From NCBI GenBank assembly GCA_900770255.1, contig CAAGJN010000012.1, forward strand, positions 1 through 64,000: DNA of 64,000 nt. The letters are read 5' to 3'. Position 1 is the stretch's first letter; each line of letters starts with the position of its first letter. Below the pieces are notes generated by a model. It did no database searches and was not told the origin of the DNA. It saw only the letters and a program-made list of their open reading frames with translations. Below, one piece after another: positions 33,744 to 43,794 of the stretch. This DNA comes from Clostridia bacterium (GTDB lineage Bacteria > Bacillota > Clostridia > Oscillospirales > Acutalibacteraceae). Both the position numbers and the translations under genes were made by a program.

Positions 33744-33835
33744 CACTTTGATGTGCAGAAGCGAAAAAACGTCGGTTTAAACAGCGATTGAGAATTATTT
33801 TTTCTGTCTTTTGTTTATCTTGTTCTCCGAAAGCC

Positions 33836-35139
33836 TTACATTCCGCGCTTTGAGACGCAGTTTTCAAGGTTTATCGCGTCGTATACACCCTCGTCAAACA
33901 GCGGACAAACGGACTTGTATTCGTCTATCGGCAGCTCCTCGAGCGTCGTGCCCTTATCTATGCACAGCGCTACGAGCTCGCCGGCCGCCTTATATGCGTC
34001 GCGGAAGGGAAGTCCCTTTGAGACGAGAAAGTCGGCGCAGTCGGTGGCGTTGATAAAGCCGCCCGCCGCAGCCTTTCTCATGTTCTCCGGGATCATCTTC
34101 ATCGTCGCTATCATCGGAGTCAGGGCGGTCAGGCACATCTTGACGGTGTCCATGCCGTCAAAAATCGCGTCTTTGTCCTCCTGCATGTCCTTGTTATATG
34201 CGAGCGGCAGCCCCTTCATTGTCGTGAGCAGCCCGCACAGGTCGCCTATAACTCTGCCGGCCTTGCCGCGCGCGAGCTCCGCAAGATCGGGGTTTTTCTT
34301 CTGCGGCATGATGCTTGACCCGGTCGAAAAAGCGTCGTCGAGCTCGGCGAACTTAAACTCCCACGAGCACCAGAGGATAATCTCCTCGCACAGGCGCGAC
34401 AGATGCACCATGAGTATCGAGCAGGCGCTGAGCAGTTCGAGGCAAAAATCCCGGTCGGATACGCCGTCGAGCGTGTTTTCGGTGCAGCCGTAGAAGCCGA
34501 GAGCCTTGGCTGTCATCTGACGGTCTATGGGATAGGTAGTGCCCGCAAGCGCGCCTGAGCCGAGCGGGGAGAAGTTCATTCTTTCCGCGGCGTCCTCAAA
34601 ACGTCCGATGTCGCGCTGCAGCATCTGCGTATATGCGCCGAGATGAGCCGAAAAGGTTATCGGCTGCGCACGCTGGAGGTGAGTGTATCCGGGCATGATG
34701 CAGTCGGCGTATTCTTTCGCCTTTGAGTCGAGCGCTTCGATCATTCCGTTTATAAGCGCTATGACCTGCTGCACGTCCTTTTTAAGATAGAGCCGGATGT
34801 CGACCGCGACCTGGTCGTTGCGGCTGCGGCCAGTGTGCAGACGCTTGCCCGCGTCGCCGATGCGGCGGGTCAGCTCGCCCTCTATGAAGGTGTGAATATC
34901 CTCGGCGTCCGGATCGATAACGAGCTCGCCCGAGATTATGTCGTTTCTGATCGCGGAGAGCCCCTCAAGGATAGACTTGCAGTCCTCCTCGGAGATGATA
35001 CCCTTTGCTGCGAGCATCGAGGCGTGGGCTATGCTGCCGTCTATATCCTCGTTGAACATGCGGCTGTCGGTCTTTATCGATGAGTTGAAATCGTTAGTTT
35101 TTTTATCGGCTTCTTTGCTGAAGCGTCCTGCCCAGAGCT

Positions 35140-35143
<4 letters not shown>
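33836..35143 (-). CDS. argH: Argininosuccinate lyase
   Basis: Cleaves argininosuccinate to arginine and fumarate. 435 residues of the fumarase/aspartase superfamily. [12 protein letters not shown] at the N-terminus, [32 protein letters not shown] with the catalytic His, and the mobile-loop signature [12 protein letters not shown] with the catalytic Ser. Four-base overlap with argG (ATGA). It ends about 90 bases before the lysine-operon promoter, with no clear terminator between. Confidence 0.97.
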
Positions 35144-36369
<1,226 letters not shown>

Positions 36370-36392
36370 TATTGTTACCTCCGATTGACTTA

Positions 36393-36406
36393 TTCATTAA
36401 TATACA
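36393..36406. promoter_or_regulatory. ARG-box-like operator of argGH
   Basis: On the - strand TGTATATTAATGAA matches the ArgR core TGNATWWWWATNCA at 13 of 14 positions. It lies between the -10 and the ribosome site. Several further TGAATA half-sites occur at 36420-36460. Confidence 0.6.
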
Positions 36407-36409
36407 CCA

Positions 36410-36437
36410 ATTATACAACGGTTATTCAAAAAATCAA
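36410..36437 (-). promoter_or_regulatory. Sigma-A promoter of argGH
   Basis: On the - strand TTGATT (36432-36437), 16-base spacer, TATAAT (36410-36415). Confidence 0.7.
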
Positions 36438-36477
36438 GAGTATTATTCAAAAAATATTCACTTTTTAGCTTTGTAAC

Positions 36478-36500
36478 AAAAGAAGCGCCTAAAAGGCGCT
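36478..36500 (-). terminator. Terminator of trpS unit
   Basis: Stem agcgcc (36484-36489) with ggcgct (36495-36500); on the - strand it exits into tcTTTTgtta. It lies just after trpS and ahead of the argG promoter. Short stem, so moderate confidence. Confidence 0.65.
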
Positions 36501-36518
36501 CTTTTTGTTGCATTTTGT

Positions 36519-37529
36519 TTACTTTAACAGGAAGCCGACCTTTTTCATGACCTTGTTGAGCGTGCGCTCCGAGATGCGCAGAGCGGTCTCGGCGCCCTTT
36601 GCGGCGCAGTCCGTGAGATAGGCCTTGTCGTTTATCAGGCGGTTGAAGTTCTCACGCACGGGGGTCAGCTCCTCGACGACGGCCTCGCCGACCTTCGTCT
36701 TGAAATCGCCGTAGCCCTTGCCCTCAAATTCGCGCTCGATCTCCTCGAACGACGAGCCGGTGCAGCAGGAGTAAATGGACATGAGGTTGTTTATTCCGTC
36801 CTTGCCCTCGCCGTATCTGACAACTGCCTCTGAGTCGGTGACTGCGCTCTTGAACTTCTTCATGATGACTTCGGGCGTGTCGAGTATAGAAACCGAAGCT
36901 TTGGGATTGGGATCGGATTTCGACATCTTCTGAGTGGGATTTTGCAGTGACATTATCCTCGCGCCGACCTTGCCGATGAACGGCTCGGGTATGGTAAAGG
37001 TGTTGCCGTAGATGCCGTTGAAGCGCTCGGCGATGTTGCGGGTTATCTCGAGGTGCTGCTTCTGATCCTCGCCGATCGGGACATAGTTTGCCTGATAGAG
37101 CAGTATGTCGGCCGCCATGAGCACGGGATAGGCGAAGAGTCCGACGTTGACATTGTCGGCGTGCTTCTGCGATTTGTCCTTGAACTGGGTCATTCTCGAG
37201 GCCTCGCCGAACTGGGTGTAGCAGTCGAGAATCCACGCGAGCTGAGCGTGGGTGTTGACATGGCTCTGAATGAACACGACGTTCTTGTCGGGGTCAAGCC
37301 CGATCGAGAGCAGGAGCGCAAAGGCCTCCATAGTCTGACGTCTGAGCGTTGCGGGATCCTGTCTGACGGTTATCGCGTGCAGATCGGCTACAGCATAGAC
37401 GCAATCATAGTCGTTGCTCATAGCCTTCCAGTTGCGCAGGGCGCCCAGGTAGTTGCCGAGAGTCGGAATTGCGGTCGGCTGTATGGCGCTGAGAACGCGC
37501 TGACGGCGTTCGGGAGCGGTGTTTTCCAT
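36519..37529 (-). CDS. trpS: Tryptophanyl-tRNA synthetase
   Basis: Charges tRNA-Trp. 336 residues, class I. The HIGH-equivalent is in AIPTLGNYLGALRNW, the KMSKS motif in QKMSKSDPNPKAS, and YPVLMAADILLYQA is the family segment. It begins 3 bases after the upstream aminotransferase stop, so both form one transcript. No T-box leader precedes it. Confidence 0.97.
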   Translation of the reverse strand: MENTAPERRQRVLSAIQPTAIPTLGNYLGALRNWKAMSNDYDCVYAVADLHAITVRQDPATLRRQTMEAFALLLSIGLDPDKNVVFIQSHVNTHAQLAWILDCYTQFGEASRMTQFKDKSQKHADNVNVGLFAYPVLMAADILLYQANYVPIGEDQKQHLEITRNIAERFNGIYGNTFTIPEPFIGKVGARIMSLQNPTQKMSKSDPNPKASVSILDTPEVIMKKFKSAVTDSEAVVRYGEGKDGINNLMSIYSCCTGSSFEEIEREFEGKGYGDFKTKVGEAVVEELTPVRENFNRLINDKAYLTDCAAKGAETALRISERTLNKVMKKVGFLLK

Positions 37530-37532
37530 TTC

Positions 37533-38726
37533 TTATTCTCCTCTCATCTCTTTGAGAACCGTGCCGAGGATCTTCATACCCTCTGCTATCTTGTCGTCTG
37601 CAGGGGTCGAGAAATTAAATCTGACGGCGTTGCTCCTGCCGTTGACATCGGTGAGGAATGCCGTGCCGGGAACAAGTGCGACCATGTCCTGCGCAGCACG
37701 CTTGACAAATTCGAGCGCGTCGATATCTTCGGGCAGCTCGCACCAGATAAACAGGCCTCCCTCGGGGCGCACATAGCTGACTGCGTCTCCGAGCTCGCTG
37801 TCGATCATGTCGCACATGAGGTTGAGCTTTCTGCGATAGATCTCTCTGATCTTTTCTATGTGCTCGTCAACGTCGTATCTCTTCATCCACTCGGCGACGA
37901 TCATCTGCATGAGCTGAGTTGTGTGAACATCGGCCGCCTGCTTTCCGACGGTCATCTTCGCGACCACGGGAGCGGGAGCGACGGTGAAGCCGACACGGAT
38001 GCCGGGTGCAAGAATCTTCGAGAACGAGCCGGAGTAGATGACGATTCCGTCCTCGTCAAAGCTCTTTATGTTCGGAACATCCTCTCCGGCAACTCGCAGA
38101 TCGCCGTAGGGGTTGTCTTCAAGTATCATAACGTTGTGCGCTTTTGCGAGCTCGTAGAGCCTGTGGCGCTTTTCGAGCGACATCGTAACGCCTGCGGGGT
38201 TCTGGAAATTCGGAATAGTGTAGATAATGCGGGTGTTCGGGTTTTCGTCGAGCGCCCTTGCAAGCGCCTCTATGTCCATGCCGTCCGCCTCTACGGGCAC
38301 GCCGACAAGCTTTGTGTTGTACGAGCGGAAGCAGTTGAGCGAGCCGATGAACGACGGAGTTTCGCATATAACGACATCGCCTTCATTGCACAGGACCTTT
38401 GTCGAGAGATCCATGACTTGTTGAGCGCCGCTGGTTATAATGACGGAATCAAAGTCGCGGCCGATGCCGTATTTTTTCTTCATCCTGTCTTTGACAAGGC
38501 TGATAAGCTCCGGATAGCCCTCTGTCACGCCGTACTGGAGCGCGTCGATCGGGCGTTCTCTGAGGATATCCGCGGCGATCTGCTGCACCTCGGTTACGGG
38601 AAAAGCGTCGGGCGCGGGATTGCCCGCGGCAAACGGTATCATGCCGGGTACGCTCGTCGCCTTGAGCACCTCTCTGATAGCCGAGGGCTTGAGCGACGCT
38701 ATTTTATCGGAAAAACGATAATCCAT
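37533..38726 (-). CDS. PLP-dependent aminotransferase, 2-aminoadipate/aromatic (AAT-I) type
   Basis: 397 residues, fold-type I. QYGVTEGYPELISLVKDRM, ITSGAQQVMDLSTKVLCNEG, TIPNFQNPAGVTMS, ILEDNPYGDLR and the PLP-lysine in SGSFSKILAPGIRVGF place it with the LysN/PatA/YdfD-like group that also forms the catalytic half of MocR regulators, but there is no DNA-binding domain. Substrate cannot be fixed; co-transcription with trpS makes an aromatic amino acid plausible but unproved. Confidence 0.88.
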   Translation of the reverse strand: MDYRFSDKIASLKPSAIREVLKATSVPGMIPFAAGNPAPDAFPVTEVQQIAADILRERPIDALQYGVTEGYPELISLVKDRMKKKYGIGRDFDSVIITSGAQQVMDLSTKVLCNEGDVVICETPSFIGSLNCFRSYNTKLVGVPVEADGMDIEALARALDENPNTRIIYTIPNFQNPAGVTMSLEKRHRLYELAKAHNVMILEDNPYGDLRVAGEDVPNIKSFDEDGIVIYSGSFSKILAPGIRVGFTVAPAPVVAKMTVGKQAADVHTTQLMQMIVAEWMKRYDVDEHIEKIREIYRRKLNLMCDMIDSELGDAVSYVRPEGGLFIWCELPEDIDALEFVKRAAQDMVALVPGTAFLTDVNGRSNAVRFNFSTPADDKIAEGMKILGTVLKEMRGE

Positions 38727-38773
38727 TTCTTTGACTTCCTTTCCAAGGAGTATATACTCTAAATAAATAGTAT

Positions 38774-38801
38774 ATCATATGTTGCAGCGGTTGTAAATCA
38801 A
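38774..38801 (-). promoter_or_regulatory. Promoter of aminotransferase-trpS unit
   Basis: On the - strand TTGATT (38796-38801), 16-base spacer, TATGAT (38774-38779). Its -35 overlaps the -35 of the divergent HAD promoter. Confidence 0.6.
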
Positions 38802-38819
38802 AAAGTTTTGTGCTATCAT
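38791..38819 (+). promoter_or_regulatory. Promoter of HAD phosphatase
   Basis: TTGTAA (38791-38796), 17-base spacer, TATCAT (38814-38819) with TGC extended -10. Confidence 0.6.
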
Positions 38820-38863
38820 TGACGCGTGTGATTGTTTTTATATTGCTGCAGTGAGGTATCGGA

Positions 38864-39514
38864 ATGTTCAAAAATGTTATCTTTGATTTTGACGGGACTC
38901 TTGCGGACACCGGCAAGGGCGTATTCGCCGCCGTGCAGTATGCGCTGCGCAGCATGGGCGAGCCCGAGCTTGATGCCCGGACGCTCAAATATTTTATCGG
39001 TCCGCCGCTTGAGACGAGCTTTGAGCTAAAATGCGGGCTGACCGGCGTGCGCTGCAAGACGGCGGTTGAAAAATACCGCGAATACTATTCGGCACGCGGT
39101 ATATATGAGCTCGACTTCTTCCCGAGCACGCTCGATACGCTCAGGACGCTCAAAAAAGCGGGAGTGAAAACTGCCGTCGGCTCGTCAAAGCCTGAGGTCT
39201 TTATCAACCGTATCCTTGAGCATTTCGGCTGCGCCGAGCTGTTTGATTTCGTTTCGGGCGCCGCCTTAGGCGAGCCGCATGCGGACAAGACCGTGATAAT
39301 CTCCCGCGCGATAGAGGGGCTCGGAGCTGCTGACCTTGACGATGTGCTCATGGTCGGAGACAGGCGCTTCGACGTCGAGGGCGCTCACGGCGCCGGCATA
39401 AAATGTGTCGGCGTACTCGAGGGCGGCTACGGCGATGAAGAGGAATTTAAAACGGCAGGGGCAGACCGGATAGTCAATACCCTTGCCGATATAAAAGATA
39501 TAGTTCTTAAATAA
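38864..39514 (+). CDS. HAD-superfamily phosphatase (phosphoglycolate phosphatase-like)
   Basis: 216 residues, HAD subfamily IA. Nucleophile and acid/base are D8 and D10 in VIFDFDGTLADTG; motif II is AVGSSKPE, motif III the Lys near HADKTVII, motif IV MVGDRRFDVEGAHGAG. A helical cap lies between (about 18-80). The likely role is hydrolysis of a small phosphate ester; the exact substrate is unknown. It converges on the amidohydrolase gene with only one base between the stops. Confidence 0.9.
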   Translation: MFKNVIFDFDGTLADTGKGVFAAVQYALRSMGEPELDARTLKYFIGPPLETSFELKCGLTGVRCKTAVEKYREYYSARGIYELDFFPSTLDTLRTLKKAGVKTAVGSSKPEVFINRILEHFGCAELFDFVSGAALGEPHADKTVIISRAIEGLGAADLDDVLMVGDRRFDVEGAHGAGIKCVGVLEGGYGDEEEFKTAGADRIVNTLADIKDIVLK

Positions 39515-39515
39515 G

Positions 39516-40310
39516 TCACAGACCGAGCAGCCTCTGCGCGTTGCCGCCGAGGATGAGCCCGGTTTTTTCTTCCGAAAGCCCGAGTGAGCGTATGAACGCC
39601 GCCTCTCTGCCGGTCGCGCTCCACGGGTTGTCGGATCCGAAGAGAACGTGATCCGCTCCGAAAGCGTCTATACTCTCCCTTGCCCAGGGCGGCGGCATCG
39701 AGCCGGACGAGAACGCCGAGTCAATATATATACCCGTGCCGCCGAGCAGCTCGGCCGCCTCGCGCCAGAGCAGGAAACCGCCCATGTGTGCGGCAATGAC
39801 GGGCGCGCCGCCGAAATACGGCAATATTTTTTTGAGCATCTTCGGTGTGCAGTGGACGGGGTCGGGCACACCGATATCCACGCCGGCGTGAAAAACGGTT
39901 ATAAAACCGAGCTCTCCGACCTTCTCATATATCGGGAACATCCGCTCGTCGTCGGCGAAGAAGCCCTGATAATCGGGGTGAAACTTGACGCCCTTTATGC
40001 CCGCTTCGTGCAGCCGCTCAAGCTCGGATAGTGCGTCCGGGCTATCTAAATGCACGCTGCCGAAAGGTATGAGCACCTCGTCGCCGAGCAGCGATAAAGC
40101 GAAGTCGTTTACCTTTGTCTGCTGGTGGGCGTTTGTCGCGATGTTAAGCACGACGGCCCTGTCGGCTCCTCCGGCAGTTACGCTCCCGCGCAGTTTCGAG
40201 GCCGTGCCGTCAAAGGCCGGATACGGATTGCCGGAGCGGGTCGCGAGCAGCGGCATGGCCTTTTTTGCAAGCGGGTCCGGAAAGCAGTGGGTGTGAAAAT
40301 CTATTATCAT
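39516..40310 (-). CDS. Amidohydrolase-2 family metal-dependent hydrolase
   Basis: 264 residues. TIM-barrel amidohydrolase with the first metal motif IIDFHTHCFPDP (H6, H8), GVKFHPDYQG, then FHAG, AAHMGG and LFGSDNPWS supplying the remaining His and Asp ligands. Relatives decarboxylate or hydrolyse aromatic or lactone substrates; nothing here fixes the substrate. No terminator separates it from the convergent HAD gene. Confidence 0.87.
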   Translation of the reverse strand: MIIDFHTHCFPDPLAKKAMPLLATRSGNPYPAFDGTASKLRGSVTAGGADRAVVLNIATNAHQQTKVNDFALSLLGDEVLIPFGSVHLDSPDALSELERLHEAGIKGVKFHPDYQGFFADDERMFPIYEKVGELGFITVFHAGVDIGVPDPVHCTPKMLKKILPYFGGAPVIAAHMGGFLLWREAAELLGGTGIYIDSAFSSGSMPPPWARESIDAFGADHVLFGSDNPWSATGREAAFIRSLGLSEEKTGLILGGNAQRLLGL

Positions 40311-40350
40311 ATCGATTCTCCTTAAATAAGCTGTATGATCTGCCTGATAT

Positions 40351-40378
40351 ATTATAGCACACTTGCCAGCCTTGACAA
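40351..40378 (-). promoter_or_regulatory. Promoter of amidohydrolase
   Basis: On the - strand TTGTCA (40373-40378), 16-base spacer, TATAAT (40351-40356). Its -35 is almost the exact complement of the glnA -35. Confidence 0.75.
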
Positions 40379-40399
40379 TAGAGAAAAAACTGATATAAT
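40372..40399 (+). promoter_or_regulatory. Promoter of glnA
   Basis: TTGACA (40372-40377), 16-base spacer, TATAAT (40394-40399) with TGA extended -10. No GlnR-type inverted repeat was recognised. Confidence 0.85.
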
Positions 40400-40436
40400 G
40401 ATTGCATGATCAAAAAGCCCGAAAGGCGGTATCTTA

Positions 40437-41768
40437 ATGAAATATACAAAGGAAGATATACTTCGCATAGCCGATGAGGAAAACGTCAGCTTTATCCGCC
40501 TGCAGTTTACCGATATACTCGGCTCGCTCAAGAATGTCGCGATAACCCGCAGTCAGCTTGAAAAGGCGCTTGACAATAAGTGCATGTTTGACGGCTCGTC
40601 TATAGAGGGCTTTGTGCGTATCGAAGAGTCGGACATGTACCTGCATCCCGATTTTGATACCTTTGTCATCTTTCCGTGGCGCACCTCGGAGGATCACAAG
40701 GTCGCGCGCCTTATCTGCGATGTCTACTGCTCGGACGGAACTCCGTTTGAGGGCGATCCGCGCTATGTCCTGCGCCGCGCTATAAAGAAGGCCGCAAAGA
40801 TGGGTTATTCCTGCAACGTCGGCCCCGAATGCGAGTTTTTCCTTTTCCATATCGATGAAAACGGCAAGCCCACCACTCAGACCCATGATCAGGGCGGCTA
40901 TTTTGATCTCGGCCCCGTTGACCGCGGCGAGAACTGCCGCCGCGACATCTGTCTCGCACTCGAGGAGATGGGCTTTGAGATCGAGGCGTCTCACCATGAG
41001 GTTGCCGAGGCTCAGCATGAGATCGATTTCAAATATGATGAGGTGCTCACCGCCGCCGACAATGTCATGACCTTCAAATATGTCGTCAAGAGCGTTGCTC
41101 AGTCGCACGGCCTGCACGCCACCTTTATGCCAAAGCCCATTTACGGTATCAGCGGCTCGGGTATGCACACCAACATATCGCTGTTCAAGGCGGGCGAAAA
41201 CGCTTTCTGCGACGAGAACGACGAGCTCAATCTCAGCAAGACCGCATACAGCTTTATCGCGGGCGTGCTCGAACACATACGCCCGATGACTCTTGTGTTA
41301 AATCCGCTTGTCAATTCATATAAGCGCCTTGTGCCGGGATATGAAGCGCCCGTCTATGTCGCGTGGTCTGCCCAGAACCGCAGCCCGCTGATAAGGATAC
41401 CCTCAGCGCGCGGCTTCGGCACGCGCATCGAGATCCGCAGCCCGGATCCCGCCTGCAACCCGTATCTTGAGATGGCGGCCTGCCTCTCGGCCGGTCTTGA
41501 CGGAGTTGAGCGCGGCCTCAAAGTTCCTGCGCCGACCGATTCGAATATATATGATATGACGAAAGAGGAGCGCGCCGAGGCCGATATACACAGCCTGCCG
41601 AGATCCCTTGAGGAGGCGACAAAGCTGTTCGCCGCGAGCGACTTCATGAAAGAAGTGCTCGGCGAGCATGTTTTCAACAAATATCTCGAGGCAAAGCGCG
41701 AAGAGTGGAAGAGCTACCGCGCGAGAGTTTCCCAGTGGGAGATCGACAAATACCTCGTCAAATACTGA
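40437..41768 (+). CDS. glnA: Glutamine synthetase, type I (alpha)
   Basis: ATP-dependent amidation of glutamate with ammonia; supplies glutamine to HisH and PurL encoded here. 443 residues, the GSI-alpha length of Gram-positives. [69 protein letters not shown] and [15 protein letters not shown] are all conserved. The adenylylation-type insert of GSI-beta enzymes is absent, so feedback or GlnR-type control is expected rather than adenylylation. Confidence 0.97.
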   Translation: MKYTKEDILRIADEENVSFIRLQFTDILGSLKNVAITRSQLEKALDNKCMFDGSSIEGFVRIEESDMYLHPDFDTFVIFPWRTSEDHKVARLICDVYCSDGTPFEGDPRYVLRRAIKKAAKMGYSCNVGPECEFFLFHIDENGKPTTQTHDQGGYFDLGPVDRGENCRRDICLALEEMGFEIEASHHEVAEAQHEIDFKYDEVLTAADNVMTFKYVVKSVAQSHGLHATFMPKPIYGISGSGMHTNISLFKAGENAFCDENDELNLSKTAYSFIAGVLEHIRPMTLVLNPLVNSYKRLVPGYEAPVYVAWSAQNRSPLIRIPSARGFGTRIEIRSPDPACNPYLEMAACLSAGLDGVERGLKVPAPTDSNIYDMTKEERAEADIHSLPRSLEEATKLFAASDFMKEVLGEHVFNKYLEAKREEWKSYRARVSQWEIDKYLVKY

Positions 41769-41792
41769 TAACGGTAAAATTTGAAAAAAGCC

Positions 41793-41821
41793 TTGATATT
41801 TAAAGATAAACGTGTTAAACT
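41793..41821 (+). promoter_or_regulatory. Promoter of rimP-nusA-infB operon
   Basis: TTGATA (41793-41798), 17-base spacer, TAAACT (41816-41821) with TGT extended -10. Confidence 0.55.
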
Positions 41822-41846
41822 ATTAACGTTGGAATGTAAACTTGAC

Positions 41847-41872
41847 GAAAGAGTGGGGTGACCCGCTCTTTC
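41847..41872 (+). other. Leader hairpin of rimP operon
   Basis: Stem gaaagagtggg (41847-41857) with cccgctctttc (41862-41872), one G-T pair, GTGA tetraloop. It starts about 20 bases after the predicted transcription start and 43 bases before the rimP start codon. The nearest T run (41888-41892) is too distant for a normal terminator, so it is probably an RNA-stability or attenuation element in the leader. Confidence 0.6.
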
Positions 41873-41914
41873 ATTCATGTTAGGGACTTTTTAAATCAAA
41901 AGGAGAGTGAGCCT

Positions 41915-42415
41915 GTGGCAGCAAAAGGCAAGGGCGGCAACACCGTGGCCGCCGTCTGGGAGATCGCCGCGCCCGTAGCGGAACAGCTTGGCCTTTCGAT
42001 CTGGGACATCCGTTTTCAGAAAGAAGGAGTATCCTGGTATCTCAGAATATATATAGATAAAGAGGGCGGAGTCGGCATCACCGACTGTGAGAATTTCAGC
42101 CGCGCGATAGACGGACCCCTCGACGATGCGGATCCGATAGAGCAAAGCTACTATCTCGAGGTATCCTCCCCCGGAGTTGAGCGTCAGCTCACCCGCGAGG
42201 AGCACTTCAAAAAGTATATCGGCTCAAAGGTTATTGTTCATCTCATTCGCCCGCGCGACGGCGATCGTGAGTTCAGAGGCGTCCTTGACAGCTACGACGG
42301 CGGCATGATCTCGGTCATCCGCGCCGACGGCAGCGGGATTTGCTTCGAGAAGAAAGAAGTCAGTTGGGTTAAGGTTGACGACTTTTACGAATCCGATGAA
42401 GCCGATGACGTTTAA
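41915..42415 (+). CDS. rimP: Ribosome maturation factor RimP
   Basis: Needed for 30S subunit assembly. 166 residues; N-terminal domain with GLSIWDIRFQKEGVSWYLRIYIDKEGGVGITDCE and the hallmark YLEVSSPGVERQL, then the C-terminal SH3-like domain. Start is GTG 41915, 9 bases after AGGAG (41901-41905); an earlier frame start lies in the leader hairpin. The stop codon TAA coincides with the start of a palindromic element. Gene order rimP-nusA-rnpM-ylxQ-infB-rbfA is the classic Firmicute arrangement. Confidence 0.95.
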   Translation: MAAKGKGGNTVAAVWEIAAPVAEQLGLSIWDIRFQKEGVSWYLRIYIDKEGGVGITDCENFSRAIDGPLDDADPIEQSYYLEVSSPGVERQLTREEHFKKYIGSKVIVHLIRPRDGDREFRGVLDSYDGGMISVIRADGSGICFEKKEVSWVKVDDFYESDEADDV

Positions 42416-42452
42416 AATCGCGCATAGCTGCGTTATGAGAACCGTGCACGTT
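42401..42452 (+). repeat. 52-bp direct repeat, copy 1
   Basis: Identical at 50 of 52 positions to 42549-42600. It covers the last four sense codons and stop of rimP plus the left arm of the palindromic element. Confidence 0.92.
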
Positions 42453-42519
42453 CGGTCACGTACAAAAAGTACGCTCCCTCTCGCGCAGAACCTCATGCCT
42501 TGCTCTGCACAATTTTAAA
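42411..42519 (+). repeat. 109-bp palindromic (MITE/REP-like) element
   Basis: Long imperfect hairpin. The outer arms tttaaaat (42411-42418) and attttaaa (42512-42519) and the apex cgtac-aaaaa-gtacg (42459-42473) pair exactly; the middle of the arms pairs roughly two thirds of the time. It has no coding capacity and sits in the transcribed rimP-nusA gap. I read it as a small non-autonomous palindromic element. Confidence 0.65.
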
Positions 42520-42548
42520 TCGTCATCTACCCTGATAAAGCTGAGAAA

Positions 42549-42600
42549 GCCGATGATGTTTAAAATCGCGCATAGCTGCGTTATGAGAACCGTGCACATT
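42549..42600 (+). repeat. 52-bp direct repeat, copy 2
   Basis: Second copy of 42401-42452. The bases just before it also translate like a rimP tail (DKAEKADDV then stop), so a segment of about 148 bp including the end of rimP appears to have been duplicated in tandem. Confidence 0.9.
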
Positions 42601-42694
42601 GTTGCAATCGCGCTATGAATATTTGCAAACCCTGAAAGCGCACAAGTGCGCCGATCAACAATTAAAAATATAATAAAAAGGATTGATACGGAAA

Positions 42695-43765
42695 ATGGAT
42701 AACAAGGAATTTTTTGAGGCGGTAAAGCTGCTCAGCAAGGACACCGGCGTTACGGTAGACGCTATGTGCCAGAGCATCCAGGCTGTTATGGTCGGCGCTC
42801 TCAAAAAGGAATATAACAACAAGGACATCGTATTCTGCGATGTCGATCCTGAGAAGGGCGAGTTCAAGGTATATCTTCGCAAGACTGTTGTGTCTGAGAT
42901 CTCCGATCCTGACACGGATCTGCTCGTCGAGCAGGCGCAGCAGTACAAAAAGGGCGCTGTTGCGGGTGATATCGTCGAGATCCCCGTTGAGACGGCGCAG
43001 GTAAGCAGAATCACCGCAGAAAAGGGCAAGCACATGCTTCGCCAGGCTATTCGCGAGGCAGAGCAGGGACAGCTTCGCAGCGAGCTCGAGAGCCACAACC
43101 AGGAGATCATCACAGTCACCGTTCAGCGCGTCAACCCCGACACCGGCGATGTGATAGTCAGCCTCGGCAAGACGGAGGCCGTGCTCTACAAGAGCGAGCA
43201 GCTCCCCGATGAGGAACTCAAGCCCAACGACATTATCAAGGTCTATGTCGCGGGCGTGCGCAGCACCGATAAGAACACCAGAGCTACCATTTCGAGAACA
43301 CATCCCGGCCTTGTCAGAAGGCTGTTTGAGGAGGAGGTTCCCGAGATCTTCGACGGCACAGTCGAGATCAAGGCTGTCGCCAGAGAAGCGGGCTCCAGAA
43401 CCAAGATGGCTGTTTACAGCGCGGATGCGGATGTCGATCCCGTCGGCGCCTGCATCGGCCCGCGCGGAGCGCGCGTCGGCAAGATTGTCGACCTGCTCGG
43501 CGGCGAGAAGATCGATATAGTTAAATACAGCGACGTGCCCGAGGAGTTTATCGCCGCGGCCCTCGCCCCCGCAGACGTTGTCGATGTGACCGTCGAGAGC
43601 GAGGAGGAAAAGGTCTGCCGCGTCAGAGTGCCCGACGGCCAGCTTTCGCTTGCCATAGGCAACAAGGGTCAGAATGCCCGCCTTGCCGCCAAGCTCACAG
43701 GCTGGAAGATAGACATCAAGCCCGAGAGCGGCATTGAAGAGCCCGTTATCAATTTTGACATATAA
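42695..43765 (+). CDS. nusA: Transcription termination/antitermination factor NusA
   Basis: Binds RNA polymerase and modulates pausing, termination and antitermination. 356 residues, the short Gram-positive form without the C-terminal acidic repeats. N-terminal domain (1-125), S1 domain (about 135-200), KH1 with DPVGACIGPRGARVGKIVDLLGGEKIDIV, KH2 ending AIGNKGQNARLAAKLTGWKIDI. ATG 42695 is 12 bases after AAAGGA, a long spacing. Confidence 0.96.
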   Translation: MDNKEFFEAVKLLSKDTGVTVDAMCQSIQAVMVGALKKEYNNKDIVFCDVDPEKGEFKVYLRKTVVSEISDPDTDLLVEQAQQYKKGAVAGDIVEIPVETAQVSRITAEKGKHMLRQAIREAEQGQLRSELESHNQEIITVTVQRVNPDTGDVIVSLGKTEAVLYKSEQLPDEELKPNDIIKVYVAGVRSTDKNTRATISRTHPGLVRRLFEEEVPEIFDGTVEIKAVAREAGSRTKMAVYSADADVDPVGACIGPRGARVGKIVDLLGGEKIDIVKYSDVPEEFIAAALAPADVVDVTVESEEEKVCRVRVPDGQLSLAIGNKGQNARLAAKLTGWKIDIKPESGIEEPVINFDI

Positions 43766-43794
43766 ACTGATTTTTTGAAAGGCAGGTGAGCGGT

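Noticed and set aside
33448..33867. Longer frame for the binding protein upstream of 33447
   Set aside because: It runs through the lysine riboswitch and promoter; the signal peptide begins at ATG 33447.
42669..42674. TATAAT just upstream of nusA as a separate promoter
   Set aside because: It is only 2 bases from the ribosome site, so a transcript starting there would lack it; no -35 was found.
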